Source: Hippopus hippopus (taxonomy: Eukaryota; Mollusca; Bivalvia; Cardiida; Cardiidae). Taken from it: DNA of 64,000 bases. The notes under the pieces were generated by a model. It searched no databases. It worked only from the letters and a program-made list of their open reading frames with translations, and was not told the origin of the DNA. A program made the translations under genes and the position numbers. Shown here in pieces: positions 1-12,107 of the stretch (positions are counted from its first letter, which is position 1; every line of letters starts with the position of its first letter). The stretch lies in the NCBI GenBank assembly GCA_946811185.2, contig OX328098.1, positions 40,735,650 to 40,799,649 on the forward strand. The letters are read 5' to 3'.

Positions 1-870
1 AGTCTAAAATTTTTTATGTGATAAGTTGAAATTTTGGTTTTTTGATACAGAATTCAATAATGGAGTGATTGTGGTTAGCTCTTCACTAGATGACAAAGTT
101 TTAGACTTGCCCAATTTGAAACTTTTTGCAGAAGACTGAATCATTTCGACTCAAACATAGAAGTTTACCTTTGGAAGGGTAGAACAATTGTTGGAAAGGA
201 GAAAATGATGGCTTCCAGCATTTCCTCCTTTTCCCACAATGTTTTCATAAGTCCTTGGTGACGTTGAAACTAGGAATTGTTTGGTTAAGGCATATGCCTT
301 TTACCCACAGAGCTGGGAATGGAAGGTTCAAATCCCAGTGGCAGAGGGTATTGCCTTGCTATGGCCTATTTATGAGCCACACGCTTGTGAAGTAAGAGAA
401 GTACCAGTACATGTAAATGTTTATGGCCAAGTTATCCAATTTGTCAGATATTGGCTGGCTGGATAAAGAGTAGTAGCATCCAAGCACCTACCAAATGATC
501 TTATACTTTTGTGACTTCTTGTAAGAAGGTTGTGAAAAAAAAGTGGGGGAAACTTTTCTCTTCTAAGTTTTCTGCCCCTTGAAAATTAATTTCAAAGTTC
601 CATTGTTTAAGACTTTTATATAGTTTATATGTTGCCAGCAAATGATTTCAGTTTAGAAATGTCCAAAAGATTTTGTGTTTCGTAAAGGGCAAAGTAGCTT
701 TATTTCAAAAACTCTTAGCTTTAAGTGCCTTTCACAACTGTTGTTGCCTTTGAGGTCAGTGTAGATGAAGATCAGACTGCACAAAACATCTTGTCCGCTT
801 TGGTAAGACATTCTGGACAAGAGCAACCACAAAATTGTATTTATTTTTGTCATCATATATTTCAATGCAG
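1..870. other. Intron of the NR5A gene (apart from repeats)
   Basis: Apart from the MITE at 91-290, no exon is visible. A weak tRNA-like stretch (GGTTCAAATCCC near 328) may be a SINE relic, and one arm of the GTGTAGATC hairpin lies near 760. Confidence 0.6.
91..290 (+). mobile_element. TTAA-family MITE, degenerate
   Basis: It has the family internal order (TTTTAGACTTGCCCAATTTG, GGAAGGGTAGAA, a palindrome arm with CTTTTCCCACAATGTTTTC) but damaged ends. Confidence 0.65.
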
Positions 871-975
871 GTAGAAGATCAAATGAAGCTGTTACAGAAC
901 TGTTGGAGTGAAATATTAATTTTGGATTTAGCTCAACGCCTTCTGAGGCATACATGGTCAGGTGAACTAATGCTG
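871..975 (+). CDS. NR5A: NR5A exon (LBD helices 3-5)
   Basis: The acceptor is TTTCAATGCAG and the donor is CTG|GTAAGT; the exon is 35 codons, phase 0 at both ends. It encodes the NR5 signature around the LBD charge-clamp region (MKLLQNCWSE). Confidence 0.92.
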
Positions 976-3900
976 GTAAGTTACATCTTATGTCTTGCTC
1001 TGATGTTGGCTGACATTCTGCTCTCTTTACCAATAATTCTGTCTATGAATTTGGAAGTAAATTTCAAGACACCAAGTTTGGTAGGTCAGTTGATGACTTG
1101 AGGGGCTTGAGACTCAGGGGTTGCTGGTTGGATCCCAAGCTTGGCCGAATTCTTTTCAAAAGGATTGATGATAGTCATTACGACAGGATTCATGTCTCTC
1201 TCACCACTGAACATTGTTTTAATGAGGTGTATGCCGTCAAGATGCCAGTGACTTGGAAAGAATGTTGTGTGAAGTACTTTCAAAAGAAAATCATGTATCA
1301 CCTGTGTAACTATAGCTTGTAATGAGTAATTGAAATTAAGTCTTTAAAGGACGAGAAAATTTTATTCTCATCCAGCTCATTCTTTTTAACAATTTTCTTT
1401 TCCTCATTGTTTTCGGGAGTGTTTTCCTCAGGGTCCTTAAGTCTTTCCCAAACAACAAAATTATAGATTTGTGCAAATTGAGAGCATTGGAGACAACAAT
1501 GTAAATGTGGATCAAAAATTGAAATTTATATTTAAAAGGGTAGAAAACATTGTGGGAAAAGAAGAAATGCTGGTTACCAGCATTTTCTCCTTTTCCCACA
1601 ATGTTTTCAAAAGTTTCCTTTTTCAGGGTCATTAAAACTTGGGATTGTTTGGTAAAGGGTCAAACAATTTGAATGTATGGTAAATGCATGTTTTCAATAT
1701 TGTCTCCTTTTCTTACAATGTTGTCAAAAGTTGTTTTCCACAAAGAATTTAAGAATGGGATTATTTGTTATAGGGTTAACCGAGATTGGCTGATTACCTC
1801 TGAGTCACAAAGGACCTTGATCTAAAAAAGAACTAGATTTAGTGGCTTGATGTCTATCTCTTCACTTCTGTCTCTTAGACTTTTTCTACCATTTTAAATC
1901 AGCCACATATGTGGGATATTCAAAGTCTGAACACATTATCTAAAGAATTCCATGTATCTCATAGAGACAATTCTAATTAGCCCTTTTTATTCAACAAGTT
2001 TTGCCTTTTTATTTAACAAGTATATTCTCATTCATTTATCTATGAATACCATGCTAATAAAATTGCAACGCTGCAGAAATTATTGACGTAACCACCATTA
2101 ATTCAATCCTAAAAGAAAAAAAAAATGAAATATGTCTGTCAGTGATAAACTTTTGAAAATTCTGATATCCCGTCACAGAGAGATTTAACTTTCCTGTCGA
2201 TCACTCAAAGTAAAGTTTAATTTTCTCATCATAAAATAACCAACTTTTGAACTGATCGTCTGGGTGCCATTTTGGTTGAAACTCACGTTTCTGTGGGATA
2301 TTATTATCGTTGCTTGATCTAGGGGTAGGTACTGTAGTGTTCCCCCTAGCTTTTTATTTCAAGGGTACACTTACCCCCTGGGCTGAATATCTGGGGGTAA
2401 GATTTCATATTAGAGGGTATGACAATAATGGTTCCCAACTAGAGGTTAAGCAATCCATATCGATGATTTGCAGCAAAAAAGTCTGTTATATTAAGATGTC
2501 TATGTAAATTTACTGCTTAAAGTCATTAAAAAGCTGAAAAGGCAGTCTGAAGTGACTCTGATCGGAAAATGTCAAAGAGACATTTTGTTGTGTTATGGTT
2601 TTCCACGTTTTTTACACCGATCGATTTTTCATGTCTGTTAATTTCTTGAGAGGTATTTTCGCATGATTTGACATAAATTTGTCAATAAGGATAACATGTA
2701 ACTTCAAAACCTGCCATTTTACACAAGATAAGCGGATAATGGCCTTTTTGTCAATGTATTCTCTTACGTGAGGTCTTGCATGTAACCAATATTTGTTACT
2801 GTAAGTGAATTTCAATTCTGTAACGTGATTTACGAAATAATTTGCGCGAGTGGAACTCTGGGCCCTGGCCCTATTGTGCTTTCCGAAGTAATATTTTTAA
2901 CAGCTTTCGCCTTTTTTCGCCCCTTTAAGGCTTCCAATGTACTTAGAAAATCGCTTCATGGCGATATTGAATGATCAGCAAAAGCTCAAAGAATCGTAAC
3001 CTCTGGCATCTGTTATTGTACCGAAACCGTCCGACACGAAGATGGATAACAGTCTATCTGTCAGTTGATTGATGAATTCTCACTAGAAAGCTCAGCATGA
3101 TGTTTATTAAGCGGAAAAAGCCAAAACAGACGAAAGGACCCCAATTCGTGGAATGGCCCTTTTACGATCGAGTGCACCCGACGGGCCCGAGGTTGGTTTA
3201 GAATTGCGCCATCTGGGACTTTAGAGGGCATATGGCGCAATATGGCGCGCTCTAGATTGAACACTGCAACACAGGTTTCAGTTAAGAACAAAGTTTAGTC
3301 TTTGAACCCCAAAGTACTCCATGTATGTGAACCACTGCATTGTATTTCAGGCAAATGGCCAGAAGTTAAGTCTAGAGAGCCTGGATCATTTAGACTTATC
3401 GGACATGAAGGACAGAATTTTGGACCTAGTGCGGAAAATGAAGGAATTGAAAATAGATGACAACGAATACACCTGCTTAAAATTTTTACTGCTTTTGAAT
3501 CCAGGTATGTGTGAAATGGTGAAATGGTTATTCCTCATATATTTTTGTTGTAAATGTTTGTTGCTCTGGAAAAATTAATGAGTTTAGAATGATGTTAAAG
3601 CTACAAGAAGAGAAAAAGTTAAGACTCAGTCAAGTCTACAAATTAACATTTTGCTGTGAACCATTGCAATGTAATATTTTACAAAAGTTTTGCGTGTTTG
3701 CAGCCCTGATGGGTCCTGTTTGGCTCAGTGGTAAAGTTAAGTAGGGCTGGCAACCTAGAGACCCATGGGTTCAAGCCTTACTAGATGCGCTGGGTTTTTT
3801 TGTGGGAGTGTCCTTGAATAAAACACTTCAGAGCCCTAACCTAGTACTGGTGAATGTCGAGGAATACATGAATATGTGAGCTGTCACTATGATATGCCTG

Positions 3901-4995
3901 AAATAATGTTGAAAGCTATGTAAAACATCATCCAATCAATCAATCAATCAGTCAGTTACAGCCCTGACAAAGAAGTCTTTTGAATATTGTTTGGAAGTTA
4001 CAGCCCTGACAAAGAAGTCTTTTGAATATTGTTTTGAAAATGAGAAAATGCTTGTAACCAACATTCTGTACTCTTCTCATAATGTTAACTTCGTTGTCAA
4101 AGACAGATCCCAGTAATTTAAGCCTTTTTTAGTATGTTATCATTTAGACAAGTCTAAAATTAATGGAAGGGTTTATGGGGAACTGTATTTTGTGTTGGAT
4201 AAAATAAGCATAACCCAAAGAGCACTATAAATTACACTGGGCAGAAAATAGCCTGGGGAGTGGAAGCAAAATAGAAAAATAGCCAATAGTGCAGAAAATA
4301 GGGCAGGAGGAGGAAATGCATAATGCAGAAAATACTGGGGTATGTTAAGCAAATACAGGAAGAAGCGAAGTATACATACACAGGATAATTGCTGTCTAGT
4401 GTGGAAATAAAAGGAGAAATTGTAGTTGGATTTGATTTTCTCTTGAAGCTGAACTGAGGGTAATTGTCAAACAATATACTGACTAGTCATAGACGTTTTT
4501 CATACATGGTACTTGGCAGAGTTGCAGAAATTTCTCAGTACCTTATTAACGTTTATATTTCCAATTGAAATTAAATATCACAAGGTAACTTAAAAAAAAA
4601 AAAATGTTTAGGTATGTTTTATACTACATGTATATCAAAGACCTCATTTTTTGAGGTACATTTAATTTATTGTCTCAAAAGCTTTTGATTTTGTGGAGCC
4701 TCATTTGATTGTTTGGTTAAGGGTTAAATTTCAAGTTTGTATTTCAGATGTAACAGAGTTAGAGAACCAGGAGTTCGTGGAGAACTGTCAGGAGAGAGTG
4801 CAGGCTGTGTTAATGGAATATTGTTTGAACTTTTACCCAAATGTGAAGGACAAATTTAGTCAAGTCCTCCTTCGACTACCCGACCTGAAGCTGGCTAGTA
4901 TTCGTGGCGAGGAATTTCTCTACTATAAACACCTGACGGGGGAAATGCCGGATCAGACCTTGTTGATGGAGATGCTGCATTCGAAGAAAAAATAG
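871..4995 (+). CDS. NR5A: NR5A (Ftz-F1/SF-1/LRH-1) nuclear receptor, 3' part
   Basis: Three exons (871-975, 3351-3504, 4748-4995) join in phase to give the last 168 residues of a nuclear receptor ligand-binding domain. The segment opens with the NR5 signature DQMKLLQNCWSE of helix 3-5, carries CLKFLLLLNPD in the middle, and ends with LYYKHL and the AF-2 helix LLMEMLHSKKK before a TAG stop. The order and wording fit insect FTZ-F1 and vertebrate NR5A better than Hr39-type NR5B. NR5 receptors are nuclear transcription factors that bind TCAAGGTCA-type sites, usually as monomers. The DNA-binding domain, Ftz-F1 box and early LBD exons must lie left of the window. A MITE begins 18 bases after the stop, so it is probably in the 3' UTR. 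Confidence 0.93.
1083..1335 (+). mobile_element. tRNA-headed SINE, type B
   Basis: GGTTGGATCCC resembles a worn box B; then GGATTGATGATAGTCATTAC, CACCACTGA and GACTTGGAAAGAATGTTGTG. Confidence 0.7.
1437..1780 (+). mobile_element. TTAA-family MITE followed by a second partial copy
   Basis: A near-complete copy ends TTGGTAAAGGGTCAA at ~1668; a right-half copy follows and ends ATAGGGTTAA. Confidence 0.75.
1781..3350. other. NR5A intron, mostly unique sequence
   Basis: I see no exon, RNA gene or known repeat here; 2880-3290 is more GC-rich than its surroundings but has no convincing coding frame. Confidence 0.5.
3351..3504 (+). CDS. NR5A: NR5A exon (mid LBD)
   Basis: The acceptor is TGTATTTCAG and the donor is CCAG|GTATGT. 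It starts in phase 0 and ends after one base of a codon. It encodes ANGQKLSLES through CLKFLLLLNP, matching the helix 6-9 region of FTZ-F1. Confidence 0.92.
3718..3957 (+). mobile_element. tRNA-headed SINE, type C, (CAAT)n tail, in NR5A intron
   Basis: TTTGGCTCAGTGGTAAAG is box-A like and GGGTTCAAGCCT box-B like; the body has GGAGTGTCCTTGAATAAAAC and the tail repeats CAATCAATCAATCA. Confidence 0.8.
4748..4995 (+). CDS. NR5A: NR5A terminal coding exon (helices 9-12, AF-2)
   Basis: The acceptor is TGTATTTCAG; the split codon G|AT restores Asp. The exon encodes VENCQERVQA, VLLRLPDLKL, FLYYKHLTG and the AF-2 core LLMEML, then stops at TAG (4993-4995). Confidence 0.93.
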
Positions 4996-5013
4996 AACTG
5001 CTTTTGTTTGTGG

Positions 5014-5222
5014 TTTAACTCTTTACCAAACAACAAAATTTTGGACTTTTCAAGCTCAAAGTATTCTTTGATGACAAATGTGCTCAACTGGTGGTATTTG
5101 TCTTTAAAAGGATAGAAAACATTGTGGGAAAAGGAGAAAATGCTGGTTACCAGCATTTGCTCCTTTTCCCACAATGATCTCAGAAGCCTTTTTCTTCTTG
5201 GATATTGTGGTAAAGGGGTTAA
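5014..5222 (+). mobile_element. TTAA/CCCTTTACCA MITE in NR5A 3' UTR region
   Basis: Starts TTAACTCTTTACCA and ends GGTAAAGGGGTTAA, with the TGCTGGTTACCAGCA palindrome at its centre. It begins 18 bases after the NR5A stop. Confidence 0.85.
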
Positions 5223-5910
5223 ATAAGATGAAACCTATGGACAGGATTATTGTGAAAGAGAAAATAGCTAGTAGACTTTTCATGGTTGGATGTGTTTGAC
5301 AGGTTCTTTTCCAAAAGAACTCATATAGAGAAATTGTGATATTGTGTATTTGTATGACTATGTTATGTAACAGTTATGTCTGTTAGAATATGAACTGTTT
5401 TTGTTTGTTTAAGTTTATACCAATGTGCCAGACAGTCTGGAATTTATCTCTTTTATCACCTTAAAGATTGCAGGAAATGACTTTGAAACCATCTCATGAC
5501 TCTGAAACCATCTCTTAAAATGTGGATGATCTGTGTGAAATAGGTTTGATACGTAAACACAAAATGAAGTAATGTAGCAAAAGGAGAGGTTGCTTGCTAT
5601 TGATTATTTCTTCTTTTGCCACAGTGCCGTCAAAAGTGTTTGATTGTAAGTCAGCTACCAGCTGCCAATGTGTTACACTTCTGTCCATTGCATCAGCAGA
5701 ATACTTTTTAATATGAAGTATTTAACTCCTTCAATGCAAAATATTTAAACTCGACCGCTGTATACAGCTGCAAATACTCTCAGCTGAAACATGAAAAAAC
5801 TTTTCTTACATGCTGGACTAAAGTGGATGATTCAGATCCAAGATCAGACTGCACAGTCTTTGAATTTGAATTAAGAATGGTCAGTTGAGTACAGCTTTAT
5901 GTCATACTGC
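5223..5910. other. NR5A downstream flank
   Basis: AT-rich, no gene seen. A worn palindrome arm (GCAAAAGGAGAGGTTGCTTG) is at ~5577. Possible polyadenylation-like TTAAATAAGATG at 5219. Confidence 0.5.
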
Positions 5911-5917
5911 TAGACAG

Positions 5918-6150
5918 ACAACTCTTTATCAGATGACAAAATTGTTGACTTGTCCAAATCAAAAGCATTTGCAAAATGCTATATCAAATGTTGCTTTAGC
6001 AATGGACTCTGCCCTAGGAAGAAAACTTTGTGGGAAAACATGAAAATGTAGGTCACCAGCATTTTCTTGTATTCCCATAATGTTTTCAATAGCTTTTTTT
6101 TCTAAGGGTCATGAAAATTTGGGATTGTTTGAAAAAGAGTTTGAAAATTC
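5918..6150 (+). mobile_element. TTAA-family MITE, diverged
   Basis: AACTCTTTATCAGATGACAA start, ACTTGTCCAAATCAAAAGCA, broken central palindrome, GGGATTGTTTG end. Confidence 0.7.
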
Positions 6151-6663
6151 TAAACAGAAGGACTGCTTGAAAAAAATGATTTCCTGCTCATAGAGATAAC
6201 TGCAGACAAAATGTCTTTTTTTGTTTTTATGTTTTTTTCCATCTATGTCATTGTTTTTAGTAAGTTATTAAGGAGACTAATTTGTAGAATTAGTGAATGA
6301 TTTTTTCAGTAGCAGCTCTTCACAACTTTTGACTTTTCCTTTAAACAGGACATGTTTTTTTTTTTTGTTGAATATGGTTTTGTGGGAAAGCAGAAAAAGT
6401 TAACCACATCTTTCAGTGGCGCTATTTTTTCACAATTGAGTCTCTATTTTTTTCTGATGTAGGTTTTGTATTTTCCTCAAAGTTGTCAAAGCTCAGTAGT
6501 AGGGGATTCAAAATTTATCCTCTTGAAGAAAATTGAATTTTTCTGCCATACATAAATTAGTCGTATATTAACCAAAAGGTAAGAAAAAAACAAAAACAGA
6601 TACTAAGAGTCATGTTTTGCAAGGCCATTGAGAAATTTCACATGTTTTTTGTCTCTTTCGTAG

Positions 6664-6915
6664 CTGTTTACCAATGACAAAATTTGAGATTGGTCCAAAT
6701 TTAATCCATTTGCACACTATTTTAAATGTGGCTCAAAAGATGCACTTTGTCTTTGACAGTGAAGAAAATATCATTGGACAATGAAAAAATACTGGTTACC
6801 AGCATTTTATCCATTTTCCACAATTTGTTTAACCCTGCAGAAGATCATCATTTGAGCCACATTAAAATTGTTGTCTGCCATTGCTTTCAGTTTGGACTAG
6901 TCTTTAAAGTTTGCT
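6664..6915. mobile_element. TTAA-family MITE, rearranged
   Basis: The left half is in one orientation and the right half (GAGCCACATTAAAATTGTTG) in the other, around ACTGGTTACCAGCATTTTAT, suggesting arm exchange in the palindrome. Confidence 0.6.
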
Positions 6916-8830
6916 AAATTGTTAGATCAGTTACTACTTGTGGCTCTCTATGCATGCTAGGGAGTTGTGAAGATGTTTAGAGGAAATAGCGTTGTTATGA
7001 GATGTTGTTATTAATGACTATTGAATAATTGCGTTCAGTAAGGACAATCTTGTCTTGTAGACAAAAGATGTTAATTATATAATACGTTCTTAACCACCGT
7101 CATTAAGCAATACTTAAATGACCCTTAACAAAAAGACATGGCTTGTTCTGTGAAAGGGTCTAGTAAGGTTTAAAGCTGATGAGAAAAAATTTGATTGTAT
7201 TAACTATTAATCCATTTCTGTAATACTATTTATTGACTACAAAAGAAAAACTATGAAAATTTACTCATAGGACAAACTTTTAATCCATTGCCAAGTAATC
7301 AGCATTTTGCTCTTTTTTTCCCCACAATGTTTTCTTACCTTCTGAAGATAAAGCATTTGAGACATTATTTTTTTTCTGCAAGTGTTTTAAAATTACTAGA
7401 CAAAATTTTGTTATCTCTCAAAGAATCGATCATGTACCACTAGATCCCAAATTTTAATTACCCTTAGGTAGAAGGCTGTTGAAAATGTGGAAAAAGGAGA
7501 AATGGATGTAACCATAATGTTACCATTTTAAAGACAAATACAGTTATTTGAGCCACATTTTGTATATTGTCTGCAAATACTATAAAATTTGTTGTTTGGT
7601 AAATATCTAAAGGACTAAGAAAGCCTTATTTTTCGGCAGGAGGAAAACATTGGAGGAGAATGAGCAATTGCTTGTTTCCTGCATAATTTTCAGAAAGTCA
7701 GATCAAAGGTGTAAAAATTGTACTGTCGAGGGTTAAGTTCTTCTTACCAGTGAGAAGCACTTTAGCCCTTTACCACAGGACAAATTTTAGACTTGTCCAA
7801 ATTGAAAGCATTTGCAGGCTGGTCGAAATGTGACTTAAAGGATGAGCTTTACCTTTGAAAGGGTAGAAAACCTTGTGGAAAAAGCAGAAAATGCTGGTTA
7901 CCAGCATTTTCTCCTTTTCCCGCAATGTTTTCCAAGGCCATGTTCTTCAGGTTCTTTAAAAGTCAGGATTGTGTGGTAAAGAGTTTACACAATTTTTGAA
8001 AAAATATGTGACAAATAAAGTGATTGCTCCTAATAAGTAATTTCTGCCTTGAAAATTCATTTGTAGTATTGCTTTGTGCAAAAGGAAAAGTTGCAGGTTG
8101 CCAGCATATTTTCTATTTCCATGTTTTATACCCTTTCTTGAACAAGTCATTTGTGTGACAATTAATTTGTTTTCTTCAAATGGTTTCAATATGAAAGAAT
8201 CTAATTTTTTTTATTAGAAAAGAGTTAAATATTTCAATATGTTGTGAATAGAATGTGTACTTGCTCAATGTATAATTAAGATTGACTGATTATTTTGTAA
8301 ACTCATTACGCTTTTCAACCAAATTTAATTCACACGACTTCATAAAAAGAAAATCCTTTTGAAATATGCATAATTGTATTGAAATATGGTTTAATCCTTG
8401 ATTCTGTTTCAAACATTGTTAGAAAGGAGAAATTGTTTGCAACCGAACGATTTCTCCTCACCCACAATGTTTTCAGGCATGATCTATCTCAAAACAAAGG
8501 GAACAGCCTCAAGAGGCAGTGAGTCTCCATTATCAGAAAGGCATATTTTAGACCTTCCAAAATTTATAATAGTTTATGGAAGGAAAACAATTTGAAGAAA
8601 AAGAAAGCATCTTATGGGTGAGGGAAAAAATCTTTACCAAACAATCCTGTGTTTTACTAATTCAGAGGAAAATGGTATTTGAAAACATGCTGGAAAAGGG
8701 AGAAAATGCTTTATACTCTTAAAAGACCCATTACATAAGTGACTTTCAATTTGTGGCTTGCAAATGCTTTTATATCGGATGAGTCTAGAACACTGTCATG
8801 GGGTAAAGAGTTAAAAGAGCAATTTGCTCC
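6916..8830. other. Intergenic, MITE fragments
   Basis: Besides the copy at 7764-7989, partial TTAA-family pieces lie near 7290-7420, 7440-7620, 8040-8180 and 8400-8480. No gene is seen. Confidence 0.5.
7764..7989 (+). mobile_element. TTAA-family MITE
   Basis: CCCTTTACCACAGGACAA start, intact TGCTGGTTACCAGCA core, TGTGGTAAAGAGTTTAC end. Confidence 0.8.
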
Positions 8831-8833
8831 ATC

Positions 8834-9059
8834 AACTCTTTACCAAACAGCAAAATTTTACACAAGTCTGAATTAAAAGCATTTGCAGACAACAAAATGA
8901 ATGTGACTCAAAAATTGAATTTGGTTTGGGAAGGGTTGAAAGTATTGTGGAGGAGAAGGAGAAAGTACTGGTTACTGGCATTATCTCATTGTCCCACTGT
9001 TTTCAAAACCTTTCTCTCTCAAGGTCATTAAAACTTGGTATTGTGTGGTAAAGGGTTAA
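8834..9059 (+). mobile_element. TTAA-family MITE
   Basis: AACTCTTTACCAAACAGCAA start, mutated core, TGTGGTAAAGGGTTAA end. Confidence 0.8.
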
Positions 9060-9333
9060 TTCTTTTCTTTTAAAACTGGCAACTTTACACCAATAAGAAA
9101 TTGTAATGGGTATGTTTCAGTTAAATGATTGTCTCTCTTTTGCTCCTGTTTTTAACAGCATTATTAATCATATACCAAATGTGTTATCTTTCTTTTTACA
9201 ATGTTTTGTTTGATTTCTATGGCACTTTGTATTACAGCAAAAAACTTTCGAAATATTCTGGTCAAAGGAGAAATTATTAGTAGCATGAAAATTCTCTTTT
9301 TACCGCAATATTTTCTCATAGATTTGTCTGTAC

Positions 9334-9552
9334 TCATTACCACGCAATCCCGACTCTTAATAACCTTTAGAAAGAAGACTTTTAAAAAAAATAGTGGAAA
9401 GGAGAAAATGCTGGTAACAAGCATTGTCTCCTTTTCCCACAATGTTTTCTACTCTATCAAACACAACACAATTTTAGCCACATTTAATTTGTGGTCTGCA
9501 TATGCCTTGGGTTTGAACAAGTCTAAAATATTGTAGTGTGGTAAAAAGTTAA
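9334..9552 (-). mobile_element. TTAA-family MITE, reverse orientation
   Basis: ATTACCACGCAATCCCGACT start, core AATGCTGGTAACAAGCATT, GTGGTAAAAAGTTAA end. Confidence 0.78.
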
Positions 9553-9865
9553 AATATTATATATGCCGGTTATCTATATTTGTCTAGGATGCTTGTCAGT
9601 GTCATCCACTGAAGGCAGTGAGCTATACTAACCCTTACTGATGCAGTTACAGAAGTCATCATCCTAAGACAGATGAAAAAATTGCTCCTTCTGTGCAATT
9701 AATATATTTTTCATACTTACTGAAAGGCATCTACAGTCAAACCTGTTTTAGATTAAGCAAGCACAAAAAGAACACTAAAAAGGTGCCTGCTTAGGACAGG
9801 TGCTTGCTTAATACATCTGTCTTTACTTTTGGAGACAAATTTTATCATTTGGCCCACATTTGATT

Positions 9866-10632
9866 TTTAGCTCACCTGAGCACGAAGTGCTCAAGGTGAG
9901 CTTTTGTGATCGTGCTGTGACCGGCGTCCGTCGTGTGTCGTGGGTTGTCAACTTTTACCTTGTGTATGCTCTAGAGGCCATGATACTCAGGAAACCTGGT
10001 CAGAATGTTTGTCTTGATGATATCTTGGACGAGTTTGAAAATGGCTCATGTCGGGTCAAAAACTAGGTCACTAGGTCAAATCTTAGAAAAACCCTGTATG
10101 CGCTCTAGAGGCCACATTTTCAGTCCGATACTCATGAAAGTTGGTCAGAATGTTTTTCTTGATAACATCTTGGATGTGTTCGAAAATGGGTCACGTAGGA
10201 TCAATAACTAGGTCACTTGATCAAATCTTTGAAAAACCTTGTGTATGCGTAGAGGCGACATTTTCGGTCCAATACTCATGAAAGTTGGTCAGAATGTTTG
10301 TCTTGATGATATCTTAAATGAGTTTGAAAATGGGTCAGGTCGGGTGAAAAACTAGGTCACTAAGTCAAATCTTAGAAAAACCTTGTGTATAATCTAGAGG
10401 CCACAATTTAAGTTCAATACTCATGAAACTTGGTCAAAATGTTTATCTTGATGACATCTTGGATGGATCTAGAAAAAGCTTGTGAACAAGCTAGAGGCCA
10501 AATTTTCAGTCCAATAATTATGAAAGCTTGTTAGAATGTTTGTCATAATATCTCTAAAGAGATTTAAAATGGATCATGTTCGGTCAAAAGGCTCAGGTGA
10601 GCGACTTCACGGCCATCATAGCCCTCTTGTTT
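9866..10632 (+). mobile_element. Hairpin-ended element with ~145-bp tandem monomers
   Basis: It starts AGCTCACCTGAGC followed by ACGAAGTGCTCAAGGTGAGC (a hairpin) and ends GCTCAGGTGAGCGACTTCAC plus CATCATAGCCCTCTTG. Between them lie about five monomers with GAAACTTGGTCAGAATGTTT, CTTGATGATATCTTGGA and AGGTCACTAGGTCAAATCTT. It is inserted in a TTAA-family MITE whose pieces flank it. This kind of element is widespread in bivalves; mechanism unknown to me. Confidence 0.8.
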
Positions 10633-10946
10633 GTAAAGAGTTAATGCATGTTTTAAGACAGGTTTTGTTGTATTTTTTCTGTAATATTGTTTGACTCGTA
10701 CTTTTTACACTGGATTGAATCTTTAAACAAATTGAAAGGCTTACATAATTGTATGCCTTTTTTGACATACATTTTTGATCAGCCTCTTCATTAGAAAATT
10801 TAGGATTGTTTCAAGGTTTGTACGTAAAGTTGTGTGGAAATTTTTTAGCAAATGTGCTGTTATTACAAAATTATTATTTGTCAAGAGTTTCCAAATTGAT
10901 AATAGGAAAGACTGAATAAAATGCCAGCAAGGATTTTAATAGAAGT

Positions 10947-11101
10947 TAACCCTTTGCCAAACAATCCAGAGTTTTTAACAGTTTCGGATAAGTAGCCAGT
11001 TGAAAACATTGTACAGGAGAAAATTCTGGAAACCAGCATTTTCTCTTTTTCCCACAATGTATTCTGTCCTTTTAAAAACAGAATCAATCATTTGAGCCAC
11101 A
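10947..11101 (-). mobile_element. TTAA-family MITE, right part missing
   Basis: TTAACCCTTTGCCAAACAAT start, then a damaged core and GAGCCACA, directly abutting the next copy. Confidence 0.7.
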
Positions 11102-11330
11102 TTAACCCTTTACCACACAATGACGCCTTTTAACGCCCCTGAAGAAGAGGCCTTTTGAAAACATTGTGGGAAAAGGAGAAAATGCTGGTAACCAGCATTT
11201 TCTTCTTTTCCCACAAAGTTTTCTACCCTATCAAAGAAAAGTTGCGTCATTTGAGCCACTATGAAATTGTCGTCTGCAAATGCTTTCAATTTGGATAGGT
11301 CTTAAAGTTTGCCGTGTGGTAAAGGGTTAA
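11102..11330 (-). mobile_element. TTAA-family MITE, well preserved
   Basis: TTAACCCTTTACCACACAAT to GTGTGGTAAAGGGTTAA, 229 bases with both TTAA, core AAAATGCTGGTAACCAGCAT. Confidence 0.9.
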
Positions 11331-11861
11331 ATTTGCTGTCTCCGAATGCCTTCAATATGGACAAGTCCAAAGTTTGGTAATCTGGTGAAGTGTTCCTGGC
11401 TTCATCTTATGAGAAAATAATGTTAAAGCATACAATAGGAAGTGTACATAATTTCATGTATGTACACATATTTAAATAGGGCATGTGTTAATTTTGTGCT
11501 ACAATTTGTATTTAATTAGAAGGAATTGCATAAAGCTATCTAATATACTGACTGTAAGAGAGTGCATGTCTTATTTCTGCATTAACTCATTACTTCCTGA
11601 GAAAAACAGTTTGACAGAAGACTTTGAGACATTCTTGTATTACTCAAACAAATTGACATGAAATAAATGACCTCTATTACCATATATTATACGCTTGAAT
11701 TATTGTCCAAACTTAGCTTAGGCCAATGTCGTCTGCATGCGGAACTATGTGAACCATTCTCAACTCTATGCGGCTAATAGACTTATATTGTCTTAAAAGA
11801 ATACTTAAAGTACCTGAAATAAACATGTTTTTGTTGGTTTAAATTCATAATACGTGGTGGG

Positions 11862-11932
11862 TGACATAGATCTAAGATGCACTTTCTGTGCAGTCTGATC
11901 TTGATCCGTGTCATCCGCAAAAGCTCTCATAT
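11862..11932. repeat. Short GTGTAGATC hairpin, worn
   Basis: CATAGATCTAAGATGCACTT and mirrored CAGTCTGATCTTGATCCGTG. Confidence 0.6.
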
Positions 11933-12107
11933 TTTGACTATGGCATTGTTAGGATCAAATCCGACATTTACCGTTAACAGAATTTCCGTACCGTCCGATT
12001 ACACCCGATGATATAAATACTCAGTCTTTAATTATTCTTTGCATAAAGGTCAATTTCAGGTCAATTTGTTCGAGTAATAAAATATTGATAATCACATGAA
12101 ATAAGGT

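Noticed and set aside
281..466. Possible upstream NR5A exon
   Set aside because: The peptide does not resemble any NR5 region and overlaps tRNA-like repeat sequence.
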